From assembly GCA_934486455.1 (NCBI GenBank), contig CAKSPR010000030.1:1-22711 (forward strand): a stretch of 22,711 nt of DNA, given 5' to 3'. This document shows, in pieces, positions 1 to 7,064 of this stretch (positions are counted from its first letter, which is position 1; every line of letters begins with the position of its first letter). The position numbers and the translations under genes are program-made. Origin of the DNA: an uncultured Eubacteriales bacterium (GTDB lineage Bacteria > Bacillota > Clostridia > Oscillospirales > Acutalibacteraceae). The notes beneath the pieces were generated by a model. It did no database searches. It had not been told where the DNA came from and worked only from the letters and a program-made list of their open reading frames with translations.

Positions 1-471
1 GATGAGCTCTTCAAAGTATTTCTTACCGACTTCCATAACAACATCGGAATACATCTGGATAAATCTTCTGTAGCAGTCCCAAGCCCAACGGGGATTGCCG
101 GATTTTTCGGCGATGGTGTTAACAACGGTCTCGTTAAGGCCGAGGTTAAGGATGGTGTCCATCATGCCGGGCATGGAAGCGCGAGCGCCCGAGCGAACCG
201 AAACGAGAAGGGGGTTTTCCTTATCGCCGAACTTTTTGCCGGTGATTTCCTCCATCTTTCCGATGTACTCGTTGATTTCAGCCATTATTTCGGGATTGAT
301 CTCGCGACCGTCCTCATAATACTGTGTGCAAGCCTCGGTGGTTACGGTGAAACCCTGAGGCACCGGGAGACCGATGTTGGTCATTTCGGCAAGGTTTGCG
401 CCCTTACCGCCCAGAAGCTCTCTCATGTTGGCATTGCCTTCAGAGAAAAGATAGCAATACTTTTTGCTCAT
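1..471 (-). CDS. ppdK: Pyruvate, phosphate dikinase, N-terminal part (runs off the left edge)
   Basis: The enzyme interconverts pyruvate, ATP and phosphate with phosphoenolpyruvate, AMP and pyrophosphate, and in anaerobes often serves glycolysis. The first 157 residues are visible. They begin MSKKYCYLFSEGNANMRELL and continue with the GGKGANLAEMTNIGLPVPQGF nucleotide-binding start typical of PPDK/PEP-synthase ATP-grasp domains, then a PGMMDTILNLGLN segment that is highly characteristic of PPDK. The start at 471 is supported by AGAGGAAG about 10 bases upstream. The catalytic His domain and the PEP-binding barrel lie outside the window. The gene is divergent from prs; a promoter and a leader hairpin precede it. 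The family call is very secure; only the full length is unknown. Confidence 0.96.
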   Translation of the reverse strand, partial: MSKKYCYLFSEGNANMRELLGGKGANLAEMTNIGLPVPQGFTVTTEACTQYYEDGREINPEIMAEINEYIGKMEEITGKKFGDKENPLLVSVRSGARASMPGMMDTILNLGLNETVVNTIAEKSGNPRWAWDCYRRFIQMYSDVVMEVGKKYFEELI

Positions 472-531
472 TTTTTAAAAACTTCCTCTCAATTTTATTT
501 CCATCTTGTTTTGATGACTGTTTAAGCAACC

Positions 532-563
532 GAAACCCGGGGCTTCCCCGGATTTTCAGTTTC
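532..563 (-). promoter_or_regulatory. Hairpin in the ppdK leader
   Basis: CCGGGG (537-542) and CCCCGG (546-551) form a tight 6-bp GC stem with a three-base loop. GAAAC (532-536) and GTTTC (559-563) add an outer stem across a bulge. It lies at the 5' end of the predicted ppdK transcript. No U-tract follows, so it is not a plain terminator; it may stabilise the mRNA. Confidence 0.5.
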
Positions 564-568
564 AAAAG

Positions 569-593
569 TTATTATATCAAATAGATATAATAA
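569..593. repeat. Perfect inverted repeat covering the ppdK -10 region
   Basis: Arms TTATTATATC (569-578) and GATATAATAA (584-593) are exact reverse complements around AAATA. The repeat covers the ppdK -10 hexamer and places a second TATAAT on the plus strand. It could be an operator, or a chance effect of two facing AT-rich -10 elements. Confidence 0.6.
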
Positions 594-599
594 TTACCA
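571..599 (-). promoter_or_regulatory. Probable ppdK promoter (extended -10)
   Basis: On the minus strand TATAAT (571-576) is preceded by TG one base away, giving the extended -10 form TGnTATAAT. The -35 position (594-599) reads TGGTAA and is poor, which fits an extended -10 promoter. The start of transcription would be near 564, leaving a leader of about 90 bases. Confidence 0.6.
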
Positions 600-684
600 C
601 CCCTTTTTATGAAAAATTTTGTGTCACAATTTAAAGAAAATTAGGTCATTTTAACCATTTATACAGTATGTTTGTAATTAGCAC

Positions 685-712
685 TTGCAAATTATCGAAA
701 TTGTTGTACAAT
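685..712 (+). promoter_or_regulatory. Sigma-A-type promoter for prs-pth
   Basis: TTGCAA (685-690) and TACAAT (707-712) are separated by 16 bases, close to the housekeeping consensus. The predicted start near 719 gives a leader of about 110 bases before the prs ATG. Confidence 0.6.
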
Positions 713-735
713 GTAACTTGGAAAAGCACACAAGC

Positions 736-807
736 GTTGTACCGGAAAGAAATGGCGCGGGCGAGGAACCCCTTGCTTGCGAAGGCCGTTTCTTTTTGCG
801 GTACAAC
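736..807 (+). promoter_or_regulatory. Long hairpin in the prs 5' leader
   Basis: Outer arms GTTGTACCG (736-744) and CGGTACAAC (799-807) pair perfectly. Inside, AAAGAAA (746-752) pairs with TTTCTTT (789-795), GGC (754-756) with GCC (785-787), and GCGAGG (761-766) with CCTTGC (771-776) around a four-base loop. The whole forms one long, nearly continuous stem ending about 12 bases before the prs ribosome site. No known riboswitch class was recognised. Confidence 0.6.
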
Positions 808-831
808 CTAAGTTTTGTAGGGGGAACAAAA

Positions 832-1794
832 ATGAACTTTCACGGAAAAGATATCAAAATTTTCACGGCAAATTCCAACCGACCGGTTGCAAAAAGCATT
901 GCCGACTCACTGGGGCTGAGACTTGCCAACTCCGATGTCCGCACATTCAGCGACGGAGAAATCTCGGTTTCGATCAACGAGACCGTCCGCGGCTCGGATG
1001 TTTTTATTGTCCAGTCGACCTGCGCTCCCGTTAACGACAACCTCATGGAAATGCTCATTATGATCGACGCCATGAAGCGCGCCTCAGCCGCAAGAATAAC
1101 CGCCGTCATGCCCTATTTCGGCTATGCGAGACAGGATCGAAAGGCAAAGGCTCACGACCCCATTTCGGCCAAGCTTTGCGCCGACCTTATCACCGCTGCC
1201 GGTGCCGACCGTCTGCTTACAATGGATCTGCACGCAGCGCAGATTCAGGGCTTCTTTAATATTCCTGTGGATCATCTCCTCGGCGTGCCCCTTCTTGCCC
1301 CCTATTTTGTTGACAAATTCGGAACAAGCCCCGACGACATCGTCGTGGTTTCCCCCGACTTCGGCTCGGTCACAAGAGCCAGAAATTTCTCCCGCCGTCT
1401 CGACGCTCCCATTGCCATTGTGGACAAACGCCGCCAGCGTGCAAATGTCTGCGAGGTCATGAACATAATCGGTGATGTAAAGGACAAAAATGTCATTCTT
1501 GTGGACGACATGATAGACACTGCCGGCACCCTCTGCAACGCCGCAAAGGCCGTTAGGGAAATCGGCGGCGCCAAAGAGGTTTACGCCTGCGCCACCCACG
1601 GCGTGCTTTCAGGCCCCGCAATCGAGCGCATTGAGGCAAGCCCCATCAAGGAGGTCGTTCTTCTTGACACCATTCCTCTGACCGATGAAAAGAAAATCGA
1701 CAAGATCGTGACCCTGCCCGTCGCCCCCACATTCGCCGAAGCAATCGAGCGCATTTACGAGGACAAGCCTCTGGGCACAATGTTCAACGATTGA
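832..1794 (+). CDS. prs: Ribose-phosphate pyrophosphokinase (PRPP synthetase)
   Basis: This cytoplasmic enzyme makes 5-phosphoribosyl 1-diphosphate from ribose 5-phosphate and ATP, feeding nucleotide, histidine, tryptophan and NAD synthesis. The start at 832 follows GGGGGAAC and gives 320 residues, the usual class I length. The reading frame stays open upstream to 685, but that would place the coding start across the promoter and leader hairpin. Visible motifs are the ATP-binding loop YARQDRKAKAHDPISAK (98-114), the DLHAAQIQGFF block with its active-site His (132-142), and the PRPP-binding loop VILVDDMIDTAGT (221-233). pth follows after 36 bases, so the two are probably cotranscribed. Identification is secure. 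Confidence 0.97.
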   Translation: MNFHGKDIKIFTANSNRPVAKSIADSLGLRLANSDVRTFSDGEISVSINETVRGSDVFIVQSTCAPVNDNLMEMLIMIDAMKRASAARITAVMPYFGYARQDRKAKAHDPISAKLCADLITAAGADRLLTMDLHAAQIQGFFNIPVDHLLGVPLLAPYFVDKFGTSPDDIVVVSPDFGSVTRARNFSRRLDAPIAIVDKRRQRANVCEVMNIIGDVKDKNVILVDDMIDTAGTLCNAAKAVREIGGAKEVYACATHGVLSGPAIERIEASPIKEVVLLDTIPLTDEKKIDKIVTLPVAPTFAEAIERIYEDKPLGTMFND

Positions 1795-1830
1795 TTTAAA
1801 ATTTCAAAATCCGCTTAAAGGCTTAAAAAT

Positions 1831-2442
1831 ATGTTTTTCAAATCCAAAAAAAAGAATTTTTCCTCTGCTCTCTCCCCCTCATATGTTATAGTGGGGCTGG
1901 GAAACCCGGGAGCAAAATACGACCTCACCCGACACAATGTGGGATTTATGTTTATCGACCGCCTGGCCGACAAAATAGGCTGCGACGTCAAAAAGCTCAA
2001 GTTCAAGGCTCTTTACGGCGACGGGAACATCGACGGGGTAAGGGTGCTGCTTGTAAAGCCTCAAACCTTTATGAACAACTCGGGAGAATCGGTCAGGGAC
2101 ATTTTAAACTTTTATAAAATTCCCGCCGATCATCTCATTGTCGTATACGACGATGTAGCCCTCGACACCGGAAAGCTCCGCATAAGAAAAAAGGGCTCGG
2201 ACGGCGGCCACAACGGCATTAAGTCGATAATATACCTTACGGGGCACGACGATTTTCTCCGCCTGCGGGTGGCAATCGGCCCCAAGCCCCACCCCGATAT
2301 GGATCTTGCCGATTTTGTTCTGGGCAGAGTCAGAGGCGAAGAGGAAAAAAAGCTTGCCGACGCTATCGACCGCGGAGTCGAAGCGGTAAGGCTTATGGTA
2401 AAGGATCAAACCGACAAGGCAATGAATCTTTACAACGGATAA
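1831..2442 (+). CDS. pth: Peptidyl-tRNA hydrolase
   Basis: It releases peptides from tRNAs that drop off the ribosome, recycling the tRNA. The protein has 203 residues. The core VGLGNPG...TRHNVGFM carries Asn25 and the catalytic His35. MNNSGE (81-86) supplies Asn82, VVYDDVALDTG (104-114) supplies Asp108, and GGHNGIKSI (125-133) supplies Asn128. These match the E. coli Pth residues N10, H20, N68, D93 and N114. An N-terminal extension of about 17 residues rich in Lys and Ser precedes the first beta strand; no ATG lies closer, so the start at 1831 (AAAGG about nine bases upstream) is kept. It is the second gene of the prs-pth unit. Confidence 0.96.
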   Translation: MFFKSKKKNFSSALSPSYVIVGLGNPGAKYDLTRHNVGFMFIDRLADKIGCDVKKLKFKALYGDGNIDGVRVLLVKPQTFMNNSGESVRDILNFYKIPADHLIVVYDDVALDTGKLRIRKKGSDGGHNGIKSIIYLTGHDDFLRLRVAIGPKPHPDMDLADFVLGRVRGEEEKKLADAIDRGVEAVRLMVKDQTDKAMNLYNG

Positions 2443-2450
2443 TTAAAATC

Positions 2451-2495
2451 GACGCCCATTTTCGGCGGATTTTTTGCCTTTTCGGCAAAAGCGTC
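2451..2495. repeat. Nested inverted repeat just after pth
   Basis: TTTTGCC (2472-2478) pairs with GGCAAAA (2484-2490), and the flanking GACGC (2451-2455) pairs with GCGTC (2491-2495). It lies between the pth stop and the main terminator, and could block 3' exonucleases or be incidental. Confidence 0.4.
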
Positions 2496-2534
2496 GGCAA
2501 AAGCGGCCGATTGAACATTCAAACCGCAAAAAAC

Positions 2535-2567
2535 AAACTCCCCTGGATTTCAGGGGAGTTTTCGTTT
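2535..2567. terminator. Bidirectional terminator between pth and the GH3 gene
   Basis: AAACTCCCCTG (2535-2545) pairs with CAGGGGAGTTT (2551-2561) around a five-base loop. T-rich sequence follows on the plus strand and A-rich sequence precedes it, so it can stop the convergent transcripts of both flanking genes. Confidence 0.85.
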
Positions 2568-2661
2568 GCATATTAGTTTTTATGAAGAAAGTGTCACACG
2601 CAGCGACACAATGACCGATTTCAAGCCGCGAAACGGTCTGAAAGGTTCCGCCGCAAAAAGT

Positions 2662-3948
2662 TCACCCGACGGGAATAAGTCCGAGAGCCATTTTCCAGCT
2701 TATAACCCTCGCCGCCGACTGTCTTATGCGCTGTTCGCTTATGCGGCCGCTGTTTACCGCGTCAAGCACGGCGGCATATTGTCCCTCAAGGTCTGAGGAA
2801 ATGAGCATATCGTTGCCCGCTTCCACCGCCATAACCGCCGCCGATTGACCGCCCGTATAGCTTGTTATTGCGCTCATTGCAAGGTCGTCGGTCATTATTA
2901 CTCCCGTAAAGCCAAGGTCGTTTCTAAGCACATCGTGTACCTCCCGCGACAGTGAGGCGGGCATGTCGGAATTAAAGGCCTTAACAATATTGTGGCTGAC
3001 AAGCACGCTTCCCGCCCCCGCCGAAATTCCTGCCGAAAACGGCAGAAAATCCTTTTCGAAAAAGACTTCGGCCGGCCGCTCGTCGATTGCTATTCCCGTA
3101 TGCGTGTCGGAATTGCTTCCGTATCCGGGAAAATGCTTGAGCACGCTTCCCAATCCGTCTGAATTCATCTTTTCGACAAGACGGAATATGTATTCGGCCG
3201 TTTCGGTCGCTCCCTTTCCGAGGGTTCGCGAATATATAAAATCGGCAGCATTCTCCGAAACGTCGCAAACCGGCGCAAGGTTAACATTGATGCCGAGACT
3301 TTTAAGCAGGGCGTCCTTTTCATCGGCATCGTTAATTATCGCGTCAATGCCCCCTTTGTTATAAAGGTACTGCGGCGAGCGGAACCTTTCCGATCTGAAG
3401 GCCTTATAGGCGCTGACCCTGACCACCGAGCCGCCCTCCTCGTCGACTCCTATAAGCATGGGCGTTTGCGCCGCCGCCTGATAGGAGGATATGCTTTCCT
3501 TTAAGGAATCGGGGGTCTGACCGTCAAAATCCCGCCCGAAAAGTATAAATCCTCCAACAAAGTACCGTGCAGCCTGCTCGGCTCCGTTGCCTGACGGACA
3601 ACGGGCAAAAAACATCTGTCCCAGCTGTTGTTCGAGAGAAAGTGTGTCGGTGTATTTTTCGGCAGGCGTTCTTATGTCGGGCAAAGCGGCTGTCTCATGG
3701 CCGTTTTGCGGCAGAGAAAGATCGCCGTCCTCGGCTTGTTCGATGGGAGATGGCTGACCTTGAGCCTCTGAAATCCCGGAAACCTCCGACACCTCCGAAG
3801 CTGCGTTTTCAGGCTCCTCGACGTCCGATATTTCACTTTCGACGGAAGAAATGATTTCTCCCGACACAGCCTCGCCGTTTTTTTGCCTGCAGCCGAAAAA
3901 GCAAAGTATCACAAAGGCCGCCAAAATGACGGCCGAAAGTTTTTTCAT
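2662..3948 (-). CDS. Glycoside hydrolase family 3 lipoprotein, NagZ-like beta-N-acetylhexosaminidase
   Basis: The 428-residue protein starts with a lipoprotein signal (MKKLSAVILAAFVILCFFGC); Cys20 is the likely lipidated residue, although the lipobox is loose (FFGC). A low-complexity acidic/Ser linker (21-95) leads to a GH3 barrel. KHFPGYG (271-277) with Asp281-Thr-His283 matches the NagZ acid/base Asp-His dyad, and MTDDLAM (352-358) holds the likely nucleophile Asp354. In Gram-positive bacteria such enzymes remove N-acetylglucosamine from cell-wall fragments outside the membrane. The substrate is inferred from the family; another N-acetylhexosaminide is possible. The start at 3948 has AAGGAT upstream. 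The gene has its own candidate promoter and ends at the bidirectional terminator. Confidence 0.88.
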   Translation of the reverse strand: MKKLSAVILAAFVILCFFGCRQKNGEAVSGEIISSVESEISDVEEPENAASEVSEVSGISEAQGQPSPIEQAEDGDLSLPQNGHETAALPDIRTPAEKYTDTLSLEQQLGQMFFARCPSGNGAEQAARYFVGGFILFGRDFDGQTPDSLKESISSYQAAAQTPMLIGVDEEGGSVVRVSAYKAFRSERFRSPQYLYNKGGIDAIINDADEKDALLKSLGINVNLAPVCDVSENAADFIYSRTLGKGATETAEYIFRLVEKMNSDGLGSVLKHFPGYGSNSDTHTGIAIDERPAEVFFEKDFLPFSAGISAGAGSVLVSHNIVKAFNSDMPASLSREVHDVLRNDLGFTGVIMTDDLAMSAITSYTGGQSAAVMAVEAGNDMLISSDLEGQYAAVLDAVNSGRISEQRIRQSAARVISWKMALGLIPVG

Positions 3949-3985
3949 CTTTAAATATCCTTCTTTTTGCGATTTAAAGAAAACA

Positions 3986-4014
3986 ATTATAAAATTGAAT
4001 CTGAATTTTCAAAA
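3986..4014 (-). promoter_or_regulatory. Candidate promoter of the GH3 gene
   Basis: On the minus strand a perfect -10 TATAAT (3986-3991) lies 17 bases from TTTTGA (4009-4014), or 15 bases from TTGAAA (4007-4012). It is about 40 bases upstream of the ATG. Confidence 0.5.
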
Positions 4015-4028
4015 CAGGCGATTGCGCC

Positions 4029-4064
4029 AACGGATCGGGCCCGATCTGTTCCCGCCGGGAACAG
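4029..4064. repeat. Two overlapping GC-rich palindromes downstream of oadB
   Basis: GATCGGGCCCGATC (4033-4046) is a perfect 14-base palindrome, extended to 4029-4050 by AAC/GTT and a G-T pair. CTGTTCCC (4047 region, arms 4046-4053 and 4057-4064) forms a second hairpin sharing its edge. They sit between the oadB stop and the GH3 promoter. No T-run follows on either strand. Confidence 0.65.
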
Positions 4065-4106
4065 CGGGAGAACGCGACAATCCGTTAAGTCTCCGCCTCG
4101 GGATAA

Positions 4107-5375
4107 CTAAAGCGTCGGGCAAACCGAGAGAAGCACTCCCGCCGCCACCGCCGAGCCGATAACGCCGGCCACATTGGGACCCATGGCGTGCATAAGCAGG
4201 AAGTTTTGGGGGTTTTCCTCCTGACCGACCTTATTGGAAACACGGGCGGCCATAGGAACGGCCGAAACGCCTGCCGAGCCGATGAGGGGATTGACCTTTC
4301 CGCCGGTGAAAATATACATAAGCTTTCCGAAAAGCACGCCGAAGGCGGTGCCCATTGCAAAGGCAAAAAGGCCGAGGGCAACCACCTTTAGGGTGGCGGG
4401 GGTCAAAAAGCTTGCTCCGTTGGTGGTGGCACCCACCGAAAGACCGAGGCAGATAACGATAATATTCATCATCTCGTTTTGCGCCGTTTTGGAAAGGCGG
4501 TCGACAACGCCGCTTTCTCTCATAAGGTTACCGAGCATAAGCATTCCCACAAGCACGGCGGCGCTGGGAAGAATAAGCGAAACCACCACGGTCACCATTA
4601 TGGGGAAAATGATTTTTTCCTTTTTGGAAACGGGACGAAGCTGTTCCATAACAACGGCGCGTTCCTTTTTTGTGGTGAGCAGTCTCATAATGGGAGGCTG
4701 AATGAGCGGAACGAGAGCCATGTAGGAATAGGCTGCAACGGCGATGGTACCGACCTGAATGCTTGAGTTTTCATTCAAAAGCCGTGAGGCGACATAAATG
4801 GCCGTGGGACCGTCCGCCCCGCCGATTATGCCGATAGAGCCTGCCTCCAAAGCGTTAAATCCAAGCATTGCCGCACCGATAAAAGCAGCAAAAATGCCGA
4901 TCTGTGCCGCGGCGCCGAGAATAAGGCTTTTGGGGTTGGCAATCAGCGGGCCGAAGTCGGTCATGGCGCCCACTCCGAGGAATATGAGGGGCGGATATAT
5001 TCCCGCTTTAACGCCGAGGTACAGGCAGTCTATAAGGGTAACATTGCCGGTTTTAAAAAGCTCAACAAATCCGGGCAGATCGTGATAATGGACGGCCAGC
5101 GCCTCTTCGGCGTGGAAAAAGGGGAGGTTTGCAAGAAGCATACCGAAGGCGATGGGAAGAAGCAGCAGCGGCTCAAAGCCCTTGCCGATAGCAAGGTAGA
5201 TAAGCACGCAGGCCACGATAAGCATGGCAAGATTTTTCCAACCGTCCCCCGAAAAATCGTTTATCATGGTTCCGATGCCCGATTCGGTATAAAGCTGTTT
5301 TAAGGCGTCGGCAAAGGTGCCGAATATATTGAACACAACGGTAAATGCCGTTGTAACCGTCATTGTAAGACTCAT
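4107..5375 (-). CDS. oadB: Sodium-ion-translocating decarboxylase, beta subunit
   Basis: This integral membrane subunit of oxaloacetate / methylmalonyl-CoA / glutaconyl-CoA decarboxylases couples decarboxylation of carboxybiotin to Na+ export. At 422 residues it has the usual length and many hydrophobic helices. Hallmarks are GVGAMTDFGPLIANP (134-148), GGADGPTAIYVASRLL (185-200) with the conserved Asp188, NGASFLTP (319-326), and NPLIGSAGVS (362-371). Asn362, Gly366 and Ser371 keep the spacing of the K. pneumoniae OadB residues N373, G377 and S382. The RBS is GGGGGAAGAG. It starts 17 bases after oadG. Which substrate the complex uses cannot be told from this subunit, so the symbol follows the family name. 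Confidence 0.94.
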   Translation of the reverse strand: MSLTMTVTTAFTVVFNIFGTFADALKQLYTESGIGTMINDFSGDGWKNLAMLIVACVLIYLAIGKGFEPLLLLPIAFGMLLANLPFFHAEEALAVHYHDLPGFVELFKTGNVTLIDCLYLGVKAGIYPPLIFLGVGAMTDFGPLIANPKSLILGAAAQIGIFAAFIGAAMLGFNALEAGSIGIIGGADGPTAIYVASRLLNENSSIQVGTIAVAAYSYMALVPLIQPPIMRLLTTKKERAVVMEQLRPVSKKEKIIFPIMVTVVVSLILPSAAVLVGMLMLGNLMRESGVVDRLSKTAQNEMMNIIVICLGLSVGATTNGASFLTPATLKVVALGLFAFAMGTAFGVLFGKLMYIFTGGKVNPLIGSAGVSAVPMAARVSNKVGQEENPQNFLLMHAMGPNVAGVIGSAVAAGVLLSVCPTL

Positions 5376-5392
5376 TTTTCTCTTCCCCCTTT

Positions 5393-5767
5393 TTAAAACG
5401 GCCGCGTATTTTCAAGAAGCCCTGCCGTTCTCCAGGCCGAGCCTCCGAAAACGGGCTTTGCGGGTCTTATGGATCTTATGGCATATTTCTTTCCGTCTGA
5501 CGAAAGAGCCGACATGGCTGCGGCGGTTATGACCGCAACAAGCTCGCCGTCATCCTCTTCGGTCATTTTAGAGGGAGCGTTTTTTGCGGCGGTCTGTACC
5601 TTTGCCGAAGAGCTTTTGCGGTTTTTTTCACCTTTGCCGCCCTTGCCCGAAAAGAATTTTCCGAACATCTGAATTATCATAATGAGCAAAAACAGTACAA
5701 TGAACACGATGACTATACCCGTTAATGTTACGAGCATGGTGTTTTCAAAAGAAATGCCGCTGAACAT
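5393..5767 (-). CDS. OadG-family gamma subunit of a Na+-pumping decarboxylase
   Basis: A small 124-residue membrane protein. One N-terminal helix (about residues 9-35, TMLVTLTGIVIVFIVLFLLI) is followed by a Gly/Lys/Ser-rich cytoplasmic linker and a C-terminal block DDGELVAVITAAAMSALSS that is typical of gamma subunits in Clostridia. The gamma subunit anchors and assembles the alpha carboxyltransferase with the beta channel. AAGGGG lies upstream of the ATG at 5767. It is directly followed by oadB, as usual for this complex. No alpha (carboxyltransferase) or biotin-carrier gene lies in the window; about 109 bases separate it from ddl upstream, with no clear promoter. Confidence 0.87.
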   Translation of the reverse strand: MFSGISFENTMLVTLTGIVIVFIVLFLLIMIIQMFGKFFSGKGGKGEKNRKSSSAKVQTAAKNAPSKMTEEDDGELVAVITAAAMSALSSDGKKYAIRSIRPAKPVFGGSAWRTAGLLENTRPF

Positions 5768-5876
5768 TTTTCTATCCCCTTTTTTATGACTTTTTTAAAA
5801 ATTTCTTTGCCGCGCCTTTAAAGGTCGGTTCCGTTTTACTTTGACGGCTTACACGCCGCGGCGCATCCTTACGCGT

Positions 5877-7052
5877 CTATTTTTTCGCGCCCTTTGCGCC
5901 GAAAGCTCCCTTTTCAAGGATGTTTGTGTCGTAGGTAAAGGTCAGGTTTTTGCGGTCGCGATCTCTCTTTCTGCCAAGGGAAATTATGCGGTCGAGCAGT
6001 TCCCTATACTCTATGCCGCTTTCCTTCCAGAGGTAAAACGCAAGAGAACCGGGAATGGTGTTAATTTCGTTTATATATACCTTTCCCCCGTCGCCCTCAT
6101 CTATGATAAAGTCGATTCTGACCACTCCGCAGCAGTCGAGATATTTAAAAAGCCGCTCGGAAATATCCTGAATTTCCTTTGTCTTTTCATCGGGAATTTT
6201 TGCCGGAATAATTCTTGAAAGACTGGCCATTCCTTTGGAGGAGGAATTACTTTCGTATTTATCCGAAAAGGAAAGTATCTCGTCGCTCATGACCGGCTCC
6301 TCGCAAACCGAGGCCTTGCAGGAGTTTCCGTCGCCCAGCACCGAGCAGTTTATCTCTCGCAAATTTACAATGGCCTTTTCGGCTAAAATTCTCGGAGCAA
6401 AGGAACAGGCAAGGGTTATCTTTTCTTCAAGAGCCGCCCTGTCGGAGGCCTTGGAAATTCCGATAGACGAGCCGAGATTTGCAGGTTTTATTATGACGGG
6501 ATAGCCAAGCTCGCTTTCTATTCTGTCGAGTACGTCCTTGCGGTTTTCGGAAAATTCTCTGGCCGTAAACCCAAATCCGTCGATAACCGGAAAGCCCTTG
6601 GAACGGCATATGTCCTTAAACAGTATCTTGTCCATTCCCACCGCCGACGAAACGACATTGCATTCGGCATAAGGTATTCCCAGTGTTTCGATAAAGCCTT
6701 CGACGGTACCGTCCTCGCAGTTTGTTCCGTGAACGATCGGAAAGGCAAAATCTATGCTCACAGCGTTTTTCAGCTTAAAGCAGCCCCTCTTTTCGGGAAG
6801 CATTTTGACCCCCTCGGGAGTAGTTAAAAATGTTACCTTGACGCATTTTTTTAAAAGCCCGGAAAGATTTTTAAATTCCTCGATGTCTTTGAGGGCGTCG
6901 CCGGTGAACATTTCTCTCTTCTTTGAAACATAAACGGGGATTATGTTGTATTTCTCGGTATCCATAGAGCCCATGGCCTGAACGGCCGATATTACCGAAA
7001 TTTCGTGTTCCACGCTTGCACAGCCGAAAAAAACAGCTAAATTCATTTTCAT
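5877..7052 (-). CDS. ddl: D-alanine--D-alanine ligase
   Basis: It joins two D-alanines with ATP in the cytoplasm to give the dipeptide that MurF adds to the peptidoglycan precursor. The protein has 391 residues and an ATP-grasp layout: VEHEISV (14-20), VHGTNCEDGTVEGFIETLGIPY (107-128), IIKPANLGSSIGIS (187-200), the omega-loop region with Lys265-Tyr266, RIDFIID (312-318) and NEINTIPGS (328-336) for metal and substrate binding. The Lys-Tyr pair resembles D-Ala-D-Ala ligases rather than VanA-type D-lactate ligases, so ordinary vancomycin-sensitive termini are expected. The usual HG..GEDG Gly is Cys here (NCEDG), and the C-terminal tail is long and basic. The start at 7052 has AGAGG seven bases upstream. 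It lies 12 bases after murF. Confidence 0.93.
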   Translation of the reverse strand: MKMNLAVFFGCASVEHEISVISAVQAMGSMDTEKYNIIPVYVSKKREMFTGDALKDIEEFKNLSGLLKKCVKVTFLTTPEGVKMLPEKRGCFKLKNAVSIDFAFPIVHGTNCEDGTVEGFIETLGIPYAECNVVSSAVGMDKILFKDICRSKGFPVIDGFGFTAREFSENRKDVLDRIESELGYPVIIKPANLGSSIGISKASDRAALEEKITLACSFAPRILAEKAIVNLREINCSVLGDGNSCKASVCEEPVMSDEILSFSDKYESNSSSKGMASLSRIIPAKIPDEKTKEIQDISERLFKYLDCCGVVRIDFIIDEGDGGKVYINEINTIPGSLAFYLWKESGIEYRELLDRIISLGRKRDRDRKNLTFTYDTNILEKGAFGAKGAKK

Positions 7053-7064
7053 AAGCTTACCTCT

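Noticed and set aside
685..831. In-frame extension of prs upstream to 685
   Set aside because: It would translate through the promoter -10 and the leader hairpin; the ATG at 832 has a good ribosome site and gives the normal family length.
1084..1599. Long minus-strand frame opposite prs
   Set aside because: It is the complement of a securely identified gene and shows no family features.
5768..5876. Possible promoter between ddl and oadG
   Set aside because: No hexamer pair near consensus was found; GC-rich partial stems are present but unconvincing.
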